From contig NZ_CDOI01000134.1 in the NCBI RefSeq assembly GCF_000827555.1, forward strand, positions 35,396 through 99,395: a DNA stretch of 64,000 nucleotides. Reading direction: 5' to 3'. Positions 56,271 to 64,000 of this stretch are shown in pieces. The notes under the pieces are model-generated. The model saw only the letters and a list, made by a program, of their open reading frames with translations. It was not told where the DNA came from and ran no database searches. The position numbers were made by a program, and so were the translations under genes. Source of the stretch: Capnocytophaga canis (GTDB lineage: Bacteria; Bacteroidota; Bacteroidia; Flavobacteriales; Flavobacteriaceae). Within the stretch, counting starts at the first letter, position 1. Every line of letters begins with the position of its first letter.

Positions 56271-59183
56271 CTAAAAATTCACGCTCAAACCTACCAAATA
56301 GGTTTTCGGACGAGGATAGAAATTATTATCAATTCCTCCAAATACCTCAGGATCTAAGCCTTTGTACTTAGTAAGGGTCAATACATTTTGCATTGTTCCG
56401 TATAGGCGAATATTGTATTTTGTAGTTGGGAATGTGTACCCTAAAGTAATGTTATCCAACTTAAAGAAGGAGGCATTCTCTACAAAATAATCACTTATTA
56501 CGCCCAATCCGCTAAGTTTTGTGAACTTGGTGTCGTTATAATTTGATATTAAGTTACGCAAGTACTGTCCATCAACAGCTGTTTCAAACTGACTTAAAGA
56601 AGATTGCGTGTTGTTGTACACATAGTTACCGATATTGGCACGTGTAATAATGTTCAAATCCCAATTTTTGTAGCTGAAATCCATCGTTAATCCCATTGTT
56701 ACAGGAGCAAATGGTGATTTGTACAAATAGCGGTCGTCGTTATTGATAACTCCATCGCTGTTTCTATCAACGAATACGTTTTCAATAGGCTTACCATTAG
56801 CATCGTACACTTGTTGGAATACGAAGAATGTAAATGGAGTTTGCCCCTCTTGGTGGCGTTGAACTTCATTATCAGTTCCTCCTGAGACACCTCCAACGTC
56901 TTCTACTTTCGGAAGTTTTTTCAATGTATTTTCGTTATAGGCAACATTGTAATTGATTGTCCAACGGAAATCATCGGTACGGAAAGGAGTGTAACCAATG
57001 CCCAATTCAATTCCTCGGTTTTCCATATTACCAATATTAGCTTTTACTTCGTTACTGAAATTGGTGAAGGCATCCACAGTGCTTGGTGCAATCAAATCTT
57101 TGGTCAGTTTACGATATACATCAATAGTTCCTGTTAAGCGATTTTGCCAAAAACCAAAATCAATACCTGCATTGATCGTATTACCGATTTCCCAACGCAA
57201 GTCGGTGTTTACTACACTTGGTCGGTAGGTTTGGTAGAAGTTATCGCCAAACTGATAAGAAGCTCCGTTTGTACTACGTGTATAGTTGGTTAAGAAAATA
57301 TAATCTCCTAATCCGTTAACGTTACCCACTTCACCATATCCTAAACGTAATTTCAACTCATTAACCGTTTCATTTTCTTTTAGGAAATTCTCATTAGCGA
57401 TGTTCCACGCCAATGCTACCGATGGGAAATATCCCCAACGATGCTCTTTTGCTAATTTAGATGAGGCATCAGCACGAAGTGTTGCTGTGAGCAAATATTT
57501 ATCTTTGTAGCTGTAATTGGCACGACCAAAGAAAGACATCAACACGTTTTTGCTTTTATCGATTTTTGGTGTTTCTTTATTATCTCCCGGATTTACAAAG
57601 GTTTCATAAAAGGTTTCGTGATTGTCAAATTCAAAAGATTGGTAAGAATGCCCTACCATCAAACCGATGTTGTGATTATTTACCTCCTTGTTGTAATTCA
57701 AATAAGCATCGAATAACTTGTTAGTGGTTTTGTTATCATAAACTTTATGATTTCCTGCAAAGTTGCTTGACGAATTGGGGTAGCGAGGGTCGATAATTCT
57801 ATCTCCTTTACCATTACTGTGGTCTAACCCTACATTCACCGTAGCGATTACCTCAGGAAAGAAAGGTAATTTGTAATCGGCTTTTAAATTTCCGATGAAG
57901 TTATACACTTTGGAGTTGTCATCAGTAAGGAATAACATCGCCATTGGGTTAAGCGGGGCTAAACCTCCGAGAAGCCCTGTTACCGAGTCTGACCACGCAC
58001 TATAACCTGCATAACGTGAAGTTGGGTCATAAACCGGTTTGGTTGGGTCATAGCCTACGGCTGCACCAATAGCACCCTTTTCAGCAAAACGGTTTTTCAT
58101 AAATGTTCCGTTAGCATTCAGCTCTAATTTTAGGTGATTGTCCAACAAACTTGGCGTCAATGTTACTTTGGCAGTAGTACGTTGGAAATTATCGGTACGA
58201 AGTACGCCATCGGCATACGAATGTCCCACAGAAACACGATAAGGCACTACCCCACCTGCCGAAACACTCAAAGTGCTGTTACTCATTGGTGCTGTCTGAT
58301 AGATTTGTTTTTGCCAATGGGTATCAGCCGCTCCTAAACGAGCTATCAGATTGGCTTTTCCGGTGCTTGTAATGAGGTCTCTGTACTGAGAAGCGCTCAT
58401 CACATCTACATAATCACTTACGTTTTGTAAAGATAAGCTCGTATTGAAATTGATTTTCATATCCTGACCCGCTTTTCCTTTTTTAGTGGTAATCATAATT
58501 ACCCCATTGGCGGCACGTGATCCGAAAATAGCTGTTGATGAAGCGTCTTTAAGTACCGTCATACTTTCGATATCTTCAGGGTTTACCAAATTAAAGATAC
58601 TACGTGACCCTCCAACGCCTCCGTCATTCATAGGCACGCCATCAATTACAATAAGCGGATTTGAAGATAAGGATAACGAACCATTACCACGCACACGGAT
58701 GGTTTGCCCCTCACCTACAGCCCCTCCTGATGAGGTCATCTGTACTCCTGCCACTTTACCCTGCAACAATTGATCGGCATTTACCGCCGGTGCTTTGTTA
58801 AAATCTTTCTCATTTACCAAATTTACCGAACCGGTAACATCTTTTTTCTTAGCAACACCGTAACCAATAACTACAACGTCATCGAGTTGTTGAGCATCTT
58901 CTTGGAGCGTTACGTTTAAAACAGTTCCGTTCACGGTAATTTCTCGACTTCTAAAACCTATGGAGGAGAAGACCAATACTTCGCCACGATCGGCTTTCAA
59001 TTCATAATTTCCGTCAAAGTCGGTCGCTGTTCCACGTGAAGTCCCTTTAACGACTACCGTAACTCCCAACAGCGGATCGCCTGTGGTTGCGTCTTTGACA
59101 GTTCCTTTTACGATTTGTTGAGCATACATCCCTACAGAAACGAAAAGAAACAAAAGCAAAATACGTAGTTTTAACGATTTCAT
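56271..59183 (-). CDS. susC: SusC/RagA-family TonB-linked outer-membrane transporter, starch locus
   Basis: Outer-membrane transporter for malto-oligosaccharides. Signal peptide LLLFLFVSVGMYAQ, then carboxypeptidase-regulatory-like domain (VKGTVKDATTGDPLLGVTVVV), plug with DVVVIGYGVAKKKDVTGSV, RIRGNGSLS-like and VLKDASSTAIFGSRAANGVI, then the barrel ending YLVGLSVNF. 970 aa. First gene of the susC-susD-susE operon; the promoter region at 59239 resembles that of the other susC. Confidence 0.94.
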   Translation of the reverse strand: MKSLKLRILLLFLFVSVGMYAQQIVKGTVKDATTGDPLLGVTVVVKGTSRGTATDFDGNYELKADRGEVLVFSSIGFRSREITVNGTVLNVTLQEDAQQLDDVVVIGYGVAKKKDVTGSVNLVNEKDFNKAPAVNADQLLQGKVAGVQMTSSGGAVGEGQTIRVRGNGSLSLSSNPLIVIDGVPMNDGGVGGSRSIFNLVNPEDIESMTVLKDASSTAIFGSRAANGVIMITTKKGKAGQDMKINFNTSLSLQNVSDYVDVMSASQYRDLITSTGKANLIARLGAADTHWQKQIYQTAPMSNSTLSVSAGGVVPYRVSVGHSYADGVLRTDNFQRTTAKVTLTPSLLDNHLKLELNANGTFMKNRFAEKGAIGAAVGYDPTKPVYDPTSRYAGYSAWSDSVTGLLGGLAPLNPMAMLFLTDDNSKVYNFIGNLKADYKLPFFPEVIATVNVGLDHSNGKGDRIIDPRYPNSSSNFAGNHKVYDNKTTNKLFDAYLNYNKEVNNHNIGLMVGHSYQSFEFDNHETFYETFVNPGDNKETPKIDKSKNVLMSFFGRANYSYKDKYLLTATLRADASSKLAKEHRWGYFPSVALAWNIANENFLKENETVNELKLRLGYGEVGNVNGLGDYIFLTNYTRSTNGASYQFGDNFYQTYRPSVVNTDLRWEIGNTINAGIDFGFWQNRLTGTIDVYRKLTKDLIAPSTVDAFTNFSNEVKANIGNMENRGIELGIGYTPFRTDDFRWTINYNVAYNENTLKKLPKVEDVGGVSGGTDNEVQRHQEGQTPFTFFVFQQVYDANGKPIENVFVDRNSDGVINNDDRYLYKSPFAPVTMGLTMDFSYKNWDLNIITRANIGNYVYNNTQSSLSQFETAVDGQYLRNLISNYNDTKFTKLSGLGVISDYFVENASFFKLDNITLGYTFPTTKYNIRLYGTMQNVLTLTKYKGLDPEVFGGIDNNFYPRPKTYLVGLSVNF

Positions 59184-59468
59184 AAATATTTCTTTAATAG
59201 TTAAACGATTTTATATAACAATTTTTACTTCTCGGCTGTAAAACTACAACTTTTTTTTGTTACGAAAAATTTCTTGACGAAATAAACCGAAACGAAAACG
59301 ATGGAGTGTGGATAACTTTTCGAAATTTACTGACAAAAGTCAGTAAAATCAGATGTTTTTTATGGAAATATTTTGTTTTTATTTTCTCAAAATAAACTCA
59401 ACAAGGATTTCGCTTTTTAATTTGAAATGTTTGTTAGACAATCAAATTTAAGGTTTTTTGAAAAAAAC
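59184..59468. other. Leader and upstream region of the second susC
   Basis: 285 bases. The -7 box lies at 59239-59246. The rest, up to the IS end, is A/T-rich and shows no gene. Confidence 0.4.
59239..59246 (-). promoter_or_regulatory. -7 box of the second susC
   Basis: Minus-strand TAGTTTTA in the context AAAAAAGTTGTA, 55 bases before the start codon. No clear TTG -33 element. Confidence 0.45.
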
Positions 59469-60423
59469 TTTTTGAGTTCCTCTATATTTTCATATTTTTG
59501 TAACTCATAAAATCAGTTAGTTATGGAAATTTTTAAAGGTCAAAATCTTTTAGAATTCCCTTAACGCTTCAAAACTGACTTGGATTGTGAAAAATATTTA
59601 GCTCATTGCAAGTGAGAAAAAGGCTTCGTATGTCGCAGATGTGGGCATACAAAAAGCTAAATTCGTAAGGATTTTTCAAGAACTTGTAACATTTGTTCTG
59701 ATACAGAAAGCCCTACGGCAGGAACACTTTTTCACAAAGTAAAATTCGGACTTCGTAAGGCTTTTTTTATTTGTTTTGAAATCGAAGATTCGACGAAGTT
59801 AAATGCGTGCAACCACTGTCTTACAAATGTCTGTTCGTTACGCAATTACCGAAGATACGGCTCAATTGTTTATGCACAAAGTTCGTGAATCGATGAAATC
59901 CAATGAATTACATAAAATGAAAGGTAAAGTTCAAGTGGAGGAAAAGAAGAAGGCAAACAAGGACAAAGCTACGACTCAAAGAAAAAGAAGATAGTTTGTG
60001 GGATCGAACTGACCGATGACAGAAAGGTTAAACGATTATATACCAACAAAATAGAAGATTATTCTGCTAAATTATTGCGAACTATTTTTAATAAATATAT
60101 TGACAAATCCGCCCAAGTAACCACTGATGATTGGAAAGGTTACAGACCTATTAAAGATTTCAATATCAAACAAATACCGAGTAATAAAGGGATGAATTTC
60201 CCGATTTTACATACCATAATACACCAAGTAAAAAGTTGGTTGAGAACGATTTATTGTCGAGTTTCAGATTTCAATATGAATAGATATTTGACTGAATTTT
60301 CATACCAAATTAATCGTTCTGAATCCAAAAATAATATATTCAACAACCTCATCAAACGAATGATTGACACCGAGCCTGTCTATCATAGAAATTTGATATG
60401 TAGTTAAGTATGGAACTCAAAAA
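59469..60423. mobile_element. Degenerate IS1595-family insertion sequence
   Basis: Flanked by perfect inverted ends TTTTTGAGTTCC (59469-59480) and GGAACTCAAAAA (60412-60423), about 950 bases apart, a normal size for this family. The interior is the transposase pseudogene below. No clear target-site duplication is seen, as expected for an old, decayed copy. Confidence 0.8.
59523..60407 (+). pseudogene. IS1595 (ISXO2-like) transposase pseudogene
   Basis: The conceptual translation from the ATG at 59523 matches an ISXO2-like transposase. It begins EIFKGQNLLEF and carries a zinc ribbon with two Cys pairs (CRRCGHTK and CNICSD). The DDE-like region reads VRYAITEDTAQLFMHKVRESM, KAQVTTDDWKGYRPI and the HTIIHQVKSW segment that ends in FNNLIKRMIDTEP. 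It has at least three in-frame stops (near 59562, 59613 and 59658) and two frameshifts (near 59800 and 59940), so it cannot make an active protein. Confidence 0.85.
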
Positions 60424-60456
60424 AATATAAATAGCTTTTTCCTAAAATTTATATTT

Positions 60457-61860
60457 ATGAAAAAATTTATTGTATTTATTTCGTTAATAATATTAATTTC
60501 TTGTAGTGATCAAAACAATTCCATTGCGGAACAAATTAAAACAAATAGTTCAGTTTTAATTCTAAAAAAATTTCATCCAACAGAAAAATATTATTTTAGT
60601 AAATACCATTACACATTGACTTTGGATGCTCCTGTTGAAGTGATTAATCCTAATTCATTTATCAGGCAAAAATATACAAATTTTAAAGGTAATTCAGATA
60701 CAATATCAATAACTAACGAAAGTAAAGTAATGATTGCTAAGGTAACACATTCACCTTTTATAAGTAATACCTATTACTTAAAAGCAGGAGATACACTTGT
60801 TGTTGATTTTTCAGATTTACGTAACATCAAAGAATATTATCAAAGCAAAAATGCCTTACAAGGTGATATAGAACCGATTTATGTTAAAGATTCTATTGAC
60901 ATACAAGTAATGTTTTCAAATGATAAACAACAAAGAAAAGCAAATCACTTAAAGGATAGTTTACGCTTAGTAGAAAACGAACGAAAATTAGATTCTTTAT
61001 TTGCTCAAAATCTGGTAACCTCTTTTATTTATGATGCAAGAAAATTGTCTTATTTCTATTCACGTAAAACAAAAAATATTGACATCAATGATGAAAGTCA
61101 TCTAAAACACGATTCAATTATAGGAATTAGAGCTTACCAATCTTATGTAAAATCTTTTACAGCAAAGAAATTTACCATTAAACTCACATCAAGTGATTAT
61201 GAAGTGTTCTATGAACCTTTGTCTATGTTTGATGCGGTTTACGATTCTAATTTCTACGGAGAAAACGTAAAAGAGTTTTTGCTTTATGAGTCTTTAAAAA
61301 ATATGCAACATAAAACCTCATTTACTGACGTTAAACTTCGATTGGATAAATTCAATAAGGTCACAAAAGATTCGTTGCTAATCACAGAATTAAAAAATAG
61401 TTTTTTACTTGATTTTGATGAGTTAATTACAGATAAAAATAACATACATTTCATTGATTATCAAAAACAAACAACCACTCTATCTAAACTTTTAGAAGCC
61501 AATCAAGGGAAAGTAGTGTACGTGGATTTTTGGGCGAGTTGGTGTACCCCCTGTCGAAAACAAATGCCTTTTTCTAAAAAATTGCATCACAAATATGGTG
61601 ATAAAGTGGTTTTTGTTTATATTTCCATTGACACAGATTTTGACAAATGGCAAAAAGCAGTAGCCCAAGAACAATTGGCAATAGACGGAAATAATCTGTT
61701 TGCAGTGAATTATCCAAAAGCAAATTTTTATAAAGAGTTGAATCTGAGTTCCATACCACGTTATTTGCTTTTCGACAAACAAGGAAAGTTAGTACACAAA
61801 AACGCTCCACAACCTGATTCACAAGAAATTCAAAAAGAGTTGGAGGAATTGTTGGAATAA
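60457..61860 (+). CDS. TlpA-like thioredoxin-domain lipoprotein
   Basis: A 467-residue lipoprotein (signal IVFISLIILISCSDQ). Residues ~30-340 are a long, mainly beta/helical region with no certain family. The C-terminal ~130 residues are a TlpA/ResA-type thioredoxin domain with C363 and C366 in WASWCTPCRKQMPF and a cis-Pro segment SSIPRYLLFDKQG. It likely reduces disulphides or aids cytochrome or other protein maturation at the outer face of a membrane. It is the first gene of a three-gene set with two carboxypeptidase-regulatory-like proteins, 21 bases before the next. Confidence 0.85.
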   Translation: MKKFIVFISLIILISCSDQNNSIAEQIKTNSSVLILKKFHPTEKYYFSKYHYTLTLDAPVEVINPNSFIRQKYTNFKGNSDTISITNESKVMIAKVTHSPFISNTYYLKAGDTLVVDFSDLRNIKEYYQSKNALQGDIEPIYVKDSIDIQVMFSNDKQQRKANHLKDSLRLVENERKLDSLFAQNLVTSFIYDARKLSYFYSRKTKNIDINDESHLKHDSIIGIRAYQSYVKSFTAKKFTIKLTSSDYEVFYEPLSMFDAVYDSNFYGENVKEFLLYESLKNMQHKTSFTDVKLRLDKFNKVTKDSLLITELKNSFLLDFDELITDKNNIHFIDYQKQTTTLSKLLEANQGKVVYVDFWASWCTPCRKQMPFSKKLHHKYGDKVVFVYISIDTDFDKWQKAVAQEQLAIDGNNLFAVNYPKANFYKELNLSSIPRYLLFDKQGKLVHKNAPQPDSQEIQKELEELLE

Positions 61861-61881
61861 GTAAAAATAAGAAGTTTAACA

Positions 61882-62724
61882 ATGAAATATATATTAACAA
61901 TTTTTCTAATCGCTATTTTTCCAAATATTAACGCTCAAACTCAAGTGTTGGACAAGGAAAATGGGCAACCAATAGCCGATACTTATGTATTGCTTCAAGT
62001 CGATGGAAAAAACATCGCCACCGCCAAAACCGATGAAAATGGATATTTTAACTTGCAGATTCCAAGTAGTTTATCCAAAACCAAGTTGATTTTCACCCAT
62101 TTAGGGTATATTGATTTTCAAACCGAAAATGTGTCAGAAAAGAAATATTTTTTGGAAAGAAAAGTTTACAAATTAGATGATGTTACAGTAACTCACAAAG
62201 AAAAAAAAGAATGGCTACCATTTGGGTTTAGCACAAACCTCAACATGAATAGCTATGCGGTAACGTTCATTCCTGCGACCTTTAAAAATAAAAGAAAGAA
62301 AATCACAAAATTAAAATACAGATTAGCTGATTTTAATGGAGTTAAAGGATTAAAATATCAACCTTTCAAAGCCAATTTACATTCAGTGGATACGCTAACG
62401 AGTTTGCCCGATAAAGTCATTTTCCAAAGTGAGGTCATTCGTAGGAAAGATAACAAAAAATGGACAGTTATTGACATTAGCAACGAAAACATCACAATGC
62501 CAAAAGAGGGAATTTATGTGGTTTTGGAAACTTTGGACAAATCATATTATGACAAAAATTTGTATTACACCCGTAGCGGTTCGGTAATAGAGCCTGTACC
62601 AACACTAAAAATGGAACCTTCCAAAGGTGGAAAAAAATCATTCCTAAGCAGGAATATCCATAGCAAGGTACGTTGGGAAAAACAACCTTACATTTTCTGT
62701 ATGGATATAGAAACCGAAAAATAA
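61882..62724 (+). CDS. Exported carboxypeptidase-regulatory-like protein, first copy
   Basis: A 280-residue exported protein (signal ILTIFLIAIFPNINAQ). Residues 18-105 form a CarboxypepD_reg-like beta domain (VLDKENGQPIADTYVLLQ, TDENGYFNL). The C-terminal half includes FKANLHSVDTLTSLPDKVIF and VDISNENITMPKEGIYVVLE, which align with the downstream gene. Role unknown; similar two-domain proteins occur in Flavobacteriia next to TlpA-like genes. Confidence 0.75.
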   Translation: MKYILTIFLIAIFPNINAQTQVLDKENGQPIADTYVLLQVDGKNIATAKTDENGYFNLQIPSSLSKTKLIFTHLGYIDFQTENVSEKKYFLERKVYKLDDVTVTHKEKKEWLPFGFSTNLNMNSYAVTFIPATFKNKRKKITKLKYRLADFNGVKGLKYQPFKANLHSVDTLTSLPDKVIFQSEVIRRKDNKKWTVIDISNENITMPKEGIYVVLETLDKSYYDKNLYYTRSGSVIEPVPTLKMEPSKGGKKSFLSRNIHSKVRWEKQPYIFCMDIETEK

Positions 62725-62729
62725 ACCGT

Positions 62730-63644
62730 ATGAAAAAAATCTATCTTTTGTTTTTAATTTTCGTAAACATCAGTTTTTCACAAGAATACACGCTTTTGGA
62801 CAAACAAGGGATTGCTGTTTCTTATGCTCATTTATTCTTAGATGATGTTTTTTTTGCTTATTCAGATGAAAAAGGGAAGTTTAATATACCACAAAAACCA
62901 TTTGAAAAATTAGAAATTCAGCATATTTCTTTTCAAACAAAAACCTTAAAAAGGATTGAACTCCCAGAAAATAAACAAATCGTATTAGAAGAAAATACCT
63001 TTGTATTGAGTGAAGTGGAAGTTTCAAGCCCTAAAAAGCGAAAGAGAAAAACATTGTTGCCAGAAAAATCACTTTTGAATACAATTATGGAAAAAGCTGA
63101 TATACAATTGATTTACACACATGGTTCAAATCGCATTGAATATTCATTTCTTCCAACGGTGTATGAATCTGTTGCAGTTTATATTCCAAATAATAAGTCT
63201 GATAAAAAAACTTTTATAAAGAAAATCATTTTGGAATCTGAGGATAAACAATCTGAATTGGATACACTTTACATACCTTTTCGAGTAAATTTGATGAGCT
63301 ATGATACAATAGCGAACCTACCAAAAGAAAAAATCCGAACAGAGGATTGGGTGGTAGGCAAACGAGTGGGTGAACGAGTTGAAATTGAAGTAGATAAGTC
63401 CATGATTCTTGAATTTCCAAAAGAAGGAATTTGCGTAATGGTTTCGGTCTATGCTACCGAATTTTATATAGCAAAACGAATGAACCCTCCACGATTTGAT
63501 GCGGTTGCTATTAGAAAATCATCTAAATTTCGTGAATACAGTTATGATTTCGACAAATATTGTAATACGTGGAGAGAGATGTTTTATAGCGAAATCCGTG
63601 AACAATGCTTTAACTTTGGAATAGAAATAGAATATCAAGATTAA
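62730..63644 (+). CDS. Exported carboxypeptidase-regulatory-like protein, second copy
   Basis: A 304-residue exported protein (signal IYLLFLIFVNISFSQ) starting five bases after the previous stop. N-terminal CarboxypepD_reg-like domain (YTLLDKQGIAVSYAHLFL, YSDEKGKFNIPQKP), basic linker (SPKKRKRKTLLPEKS), and a C-terminal part with FRVNLMSYDTIANLPKEKI and ILEFPKEGICVMV. The shared pattern with the upstream gene marks a duplicated pair. I use the ATG at 62730, since the longer frame overlaps the upstream gene and lacks a signal at its start. Confidence 0.75.
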   Translation: MKKIYLLFLIFVNISFSQEYTLLDKQGIAVSYAHLFLDDVFFAYSDEKGKFNIPQKPFEKLEIQHISFQTKTLKRIELPENKQIVLEENTFVLSEVEVSSPKKRKRKTLLPEKSLLNTIMEKADIQLIYTHGSNRIEYSFLPTVYESVAVYIPNNKSDKKTFIKKIILESEDKQSELDTLYIPFRVNLMSYDTIANLPKEKIRTEDWVVGKRVGERVEIEVDKSMILEFPKEGICVMVSVYATEFYIAKRMNPPRFDAVAIRKSSKFREYSYDFDKYCNTWREMFYSEIREQCFNFGIEIEYQD

Positions 63645-63795
63645 ACCGTGTAAAATCAAATGTCAAAATTCCCTTTTTATAAACAAGATGTAGTGCTATA
63701 CTTTCTGAAAAATTACACCGAATAATCATTCTTTTTTACCTAAAAAAATAGGCACATTGGTGAAATACAACTTTTGAAAGAAAAAATGTGTTTTA

Positions 63796-63828
63796 TTTTT
63801 GTGTATCCATAAAAAAACATTACATTTG
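63796..63828 (+). promoter_or_regulatory. Strong rightward promoter at the window end
   Basis: TTTTTG (63796-63801), exactly 19 bases, TACATTTG (63821-63828), a perfect consensus match. Its transcript would begin near 63835 and pass into the heptamer array. Confidence 0.75.
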
Positions 63829-63870
63829 CCTCAACAATTCATACTTCTCAAAAAAACTATATTAGAGTTT

Positions 63871-63991
63871 AATTACAAATTACGATGATTAATTACGAAT
63901 TACGAGAGATGTTTGTAAATCGTAATTTCAAATTCGTAATTGACTCTGTAAGAGATTAATTACAAATTACGATAGTTAATTACGAATTACG
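63871..63991. repeat. AATTACG heptamer array at the window end
   Basis: Two AATTACRAATTACG units, then a loop, the inverted CGTAATTTC/ATTCGTAATT arm, and two further direct units. The same layout (direct units, loop, inverted arm) is seen at 50667-50873. Confidence 0.85.
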
Positions 63992-64000
63992 GGGAATATT

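Larger units (their letters stand above)
63645..64000. other. Right-end intergenic region with a promoter and heptamer repeats
   Basis: About 355 bases to the window end with no gene. It contains the promoter at 63796-63828 and the AATTACG array at 63871-63991. The gene it controls, if any, lies outside the window. Confidence 0.5.

Noticed and set aside
59803..60407. Two separate short genes inside the IS region
   Set aside because: Together with upstream frames they are pieces of a single IS1595 transposase broken by stops and frameshifts.

Overview
The window comes from an AT-rich member of the Bacteroidota, almost certainly a Flavobacteriaceae and most likely Capnocytophaga (inference, no search was run). 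Support comes from the gldK-gldL-gldM-gldN set of the type IX secretion/gliding machinery, SusC/SusD nutrient receptors, TSP3-OmpA proteins and DUF3108/DUF4292/DUF6261 families. Many genes also have a Bacteroidota promoter (TTG, 18-20 bases, TAnnTTTG). Where several start codons were possible I chose the ATG that begins a sensible signal peptide or family N-terminus.

Layout. 0-9 kb: tRNA-Gly(GCC), argS, a TPR/PD40/OmpA protein, a lysozyme-like exported protein, a histidine kinase behind a SPOR protein and a YD-like protein, and a DUF3108 protein. 9.3-21 kb: a glycogen cluster (branching enzyme, debranching enzyme, GT4 glycogen synthase, GH57 amylase) interrupted by a RhuM-Fic protein, two YhcG-type (DUF1016) PD-(D/E)XK nucleases and a small coiled-coil protein. 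Palindromic repeats lie upstream of both nuclease genes. 21-33 kb: DUF3784 and DUF4431 proteins, purL, an OprF-like porin, kbl, a GH20 hexosaminidase, AtpZ/bactofilin genes and a FAD oxidoreductase. An unannotated stretch at 21.2-21.4 kb looks like a small structured RNA. 33-45 kb: gldKLMN, an S9 peptidase and a SusCD pair. 45.6-48.4 kb: dut, a DUF4292 lipoprotein and recA. 48.5-59.2 kb: a starch utilisation locus (SusC, SusD, SusE/F-like lipoprotein, DUF6261 protein, GH13 amylase, GH97 alpha-glucosidase). 59.5-60.4 kb: a dead IS1595-type insertion sequence. 60.4-63.6 kb: a three-gene set of exported proteins (TlpA-like lipoprotein and two related carboxypeptidase-regulatory-like proteins).

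How the genes work together. The Sus locus on the right would bind and cut starch at the cell surface and in the periplasm, while the cluster on the left would store and mobilise glucose as glycogen inside the cell. The T9SS core genes serve secretion and gliding. The right-hand 17 kb is also rich in non-coding repeats: arrays of the heptamer AATTACG at five places, one forming a terminator-like hairpin, and an alternating 42-base repeat upstream of the DUF6261 gene.

The strongest candidates for something undescribed are the putative small RNA near 21.3 kb, the nuclease genes preceded by palindromes inside the glycogen operon, and the heptamer arrays.
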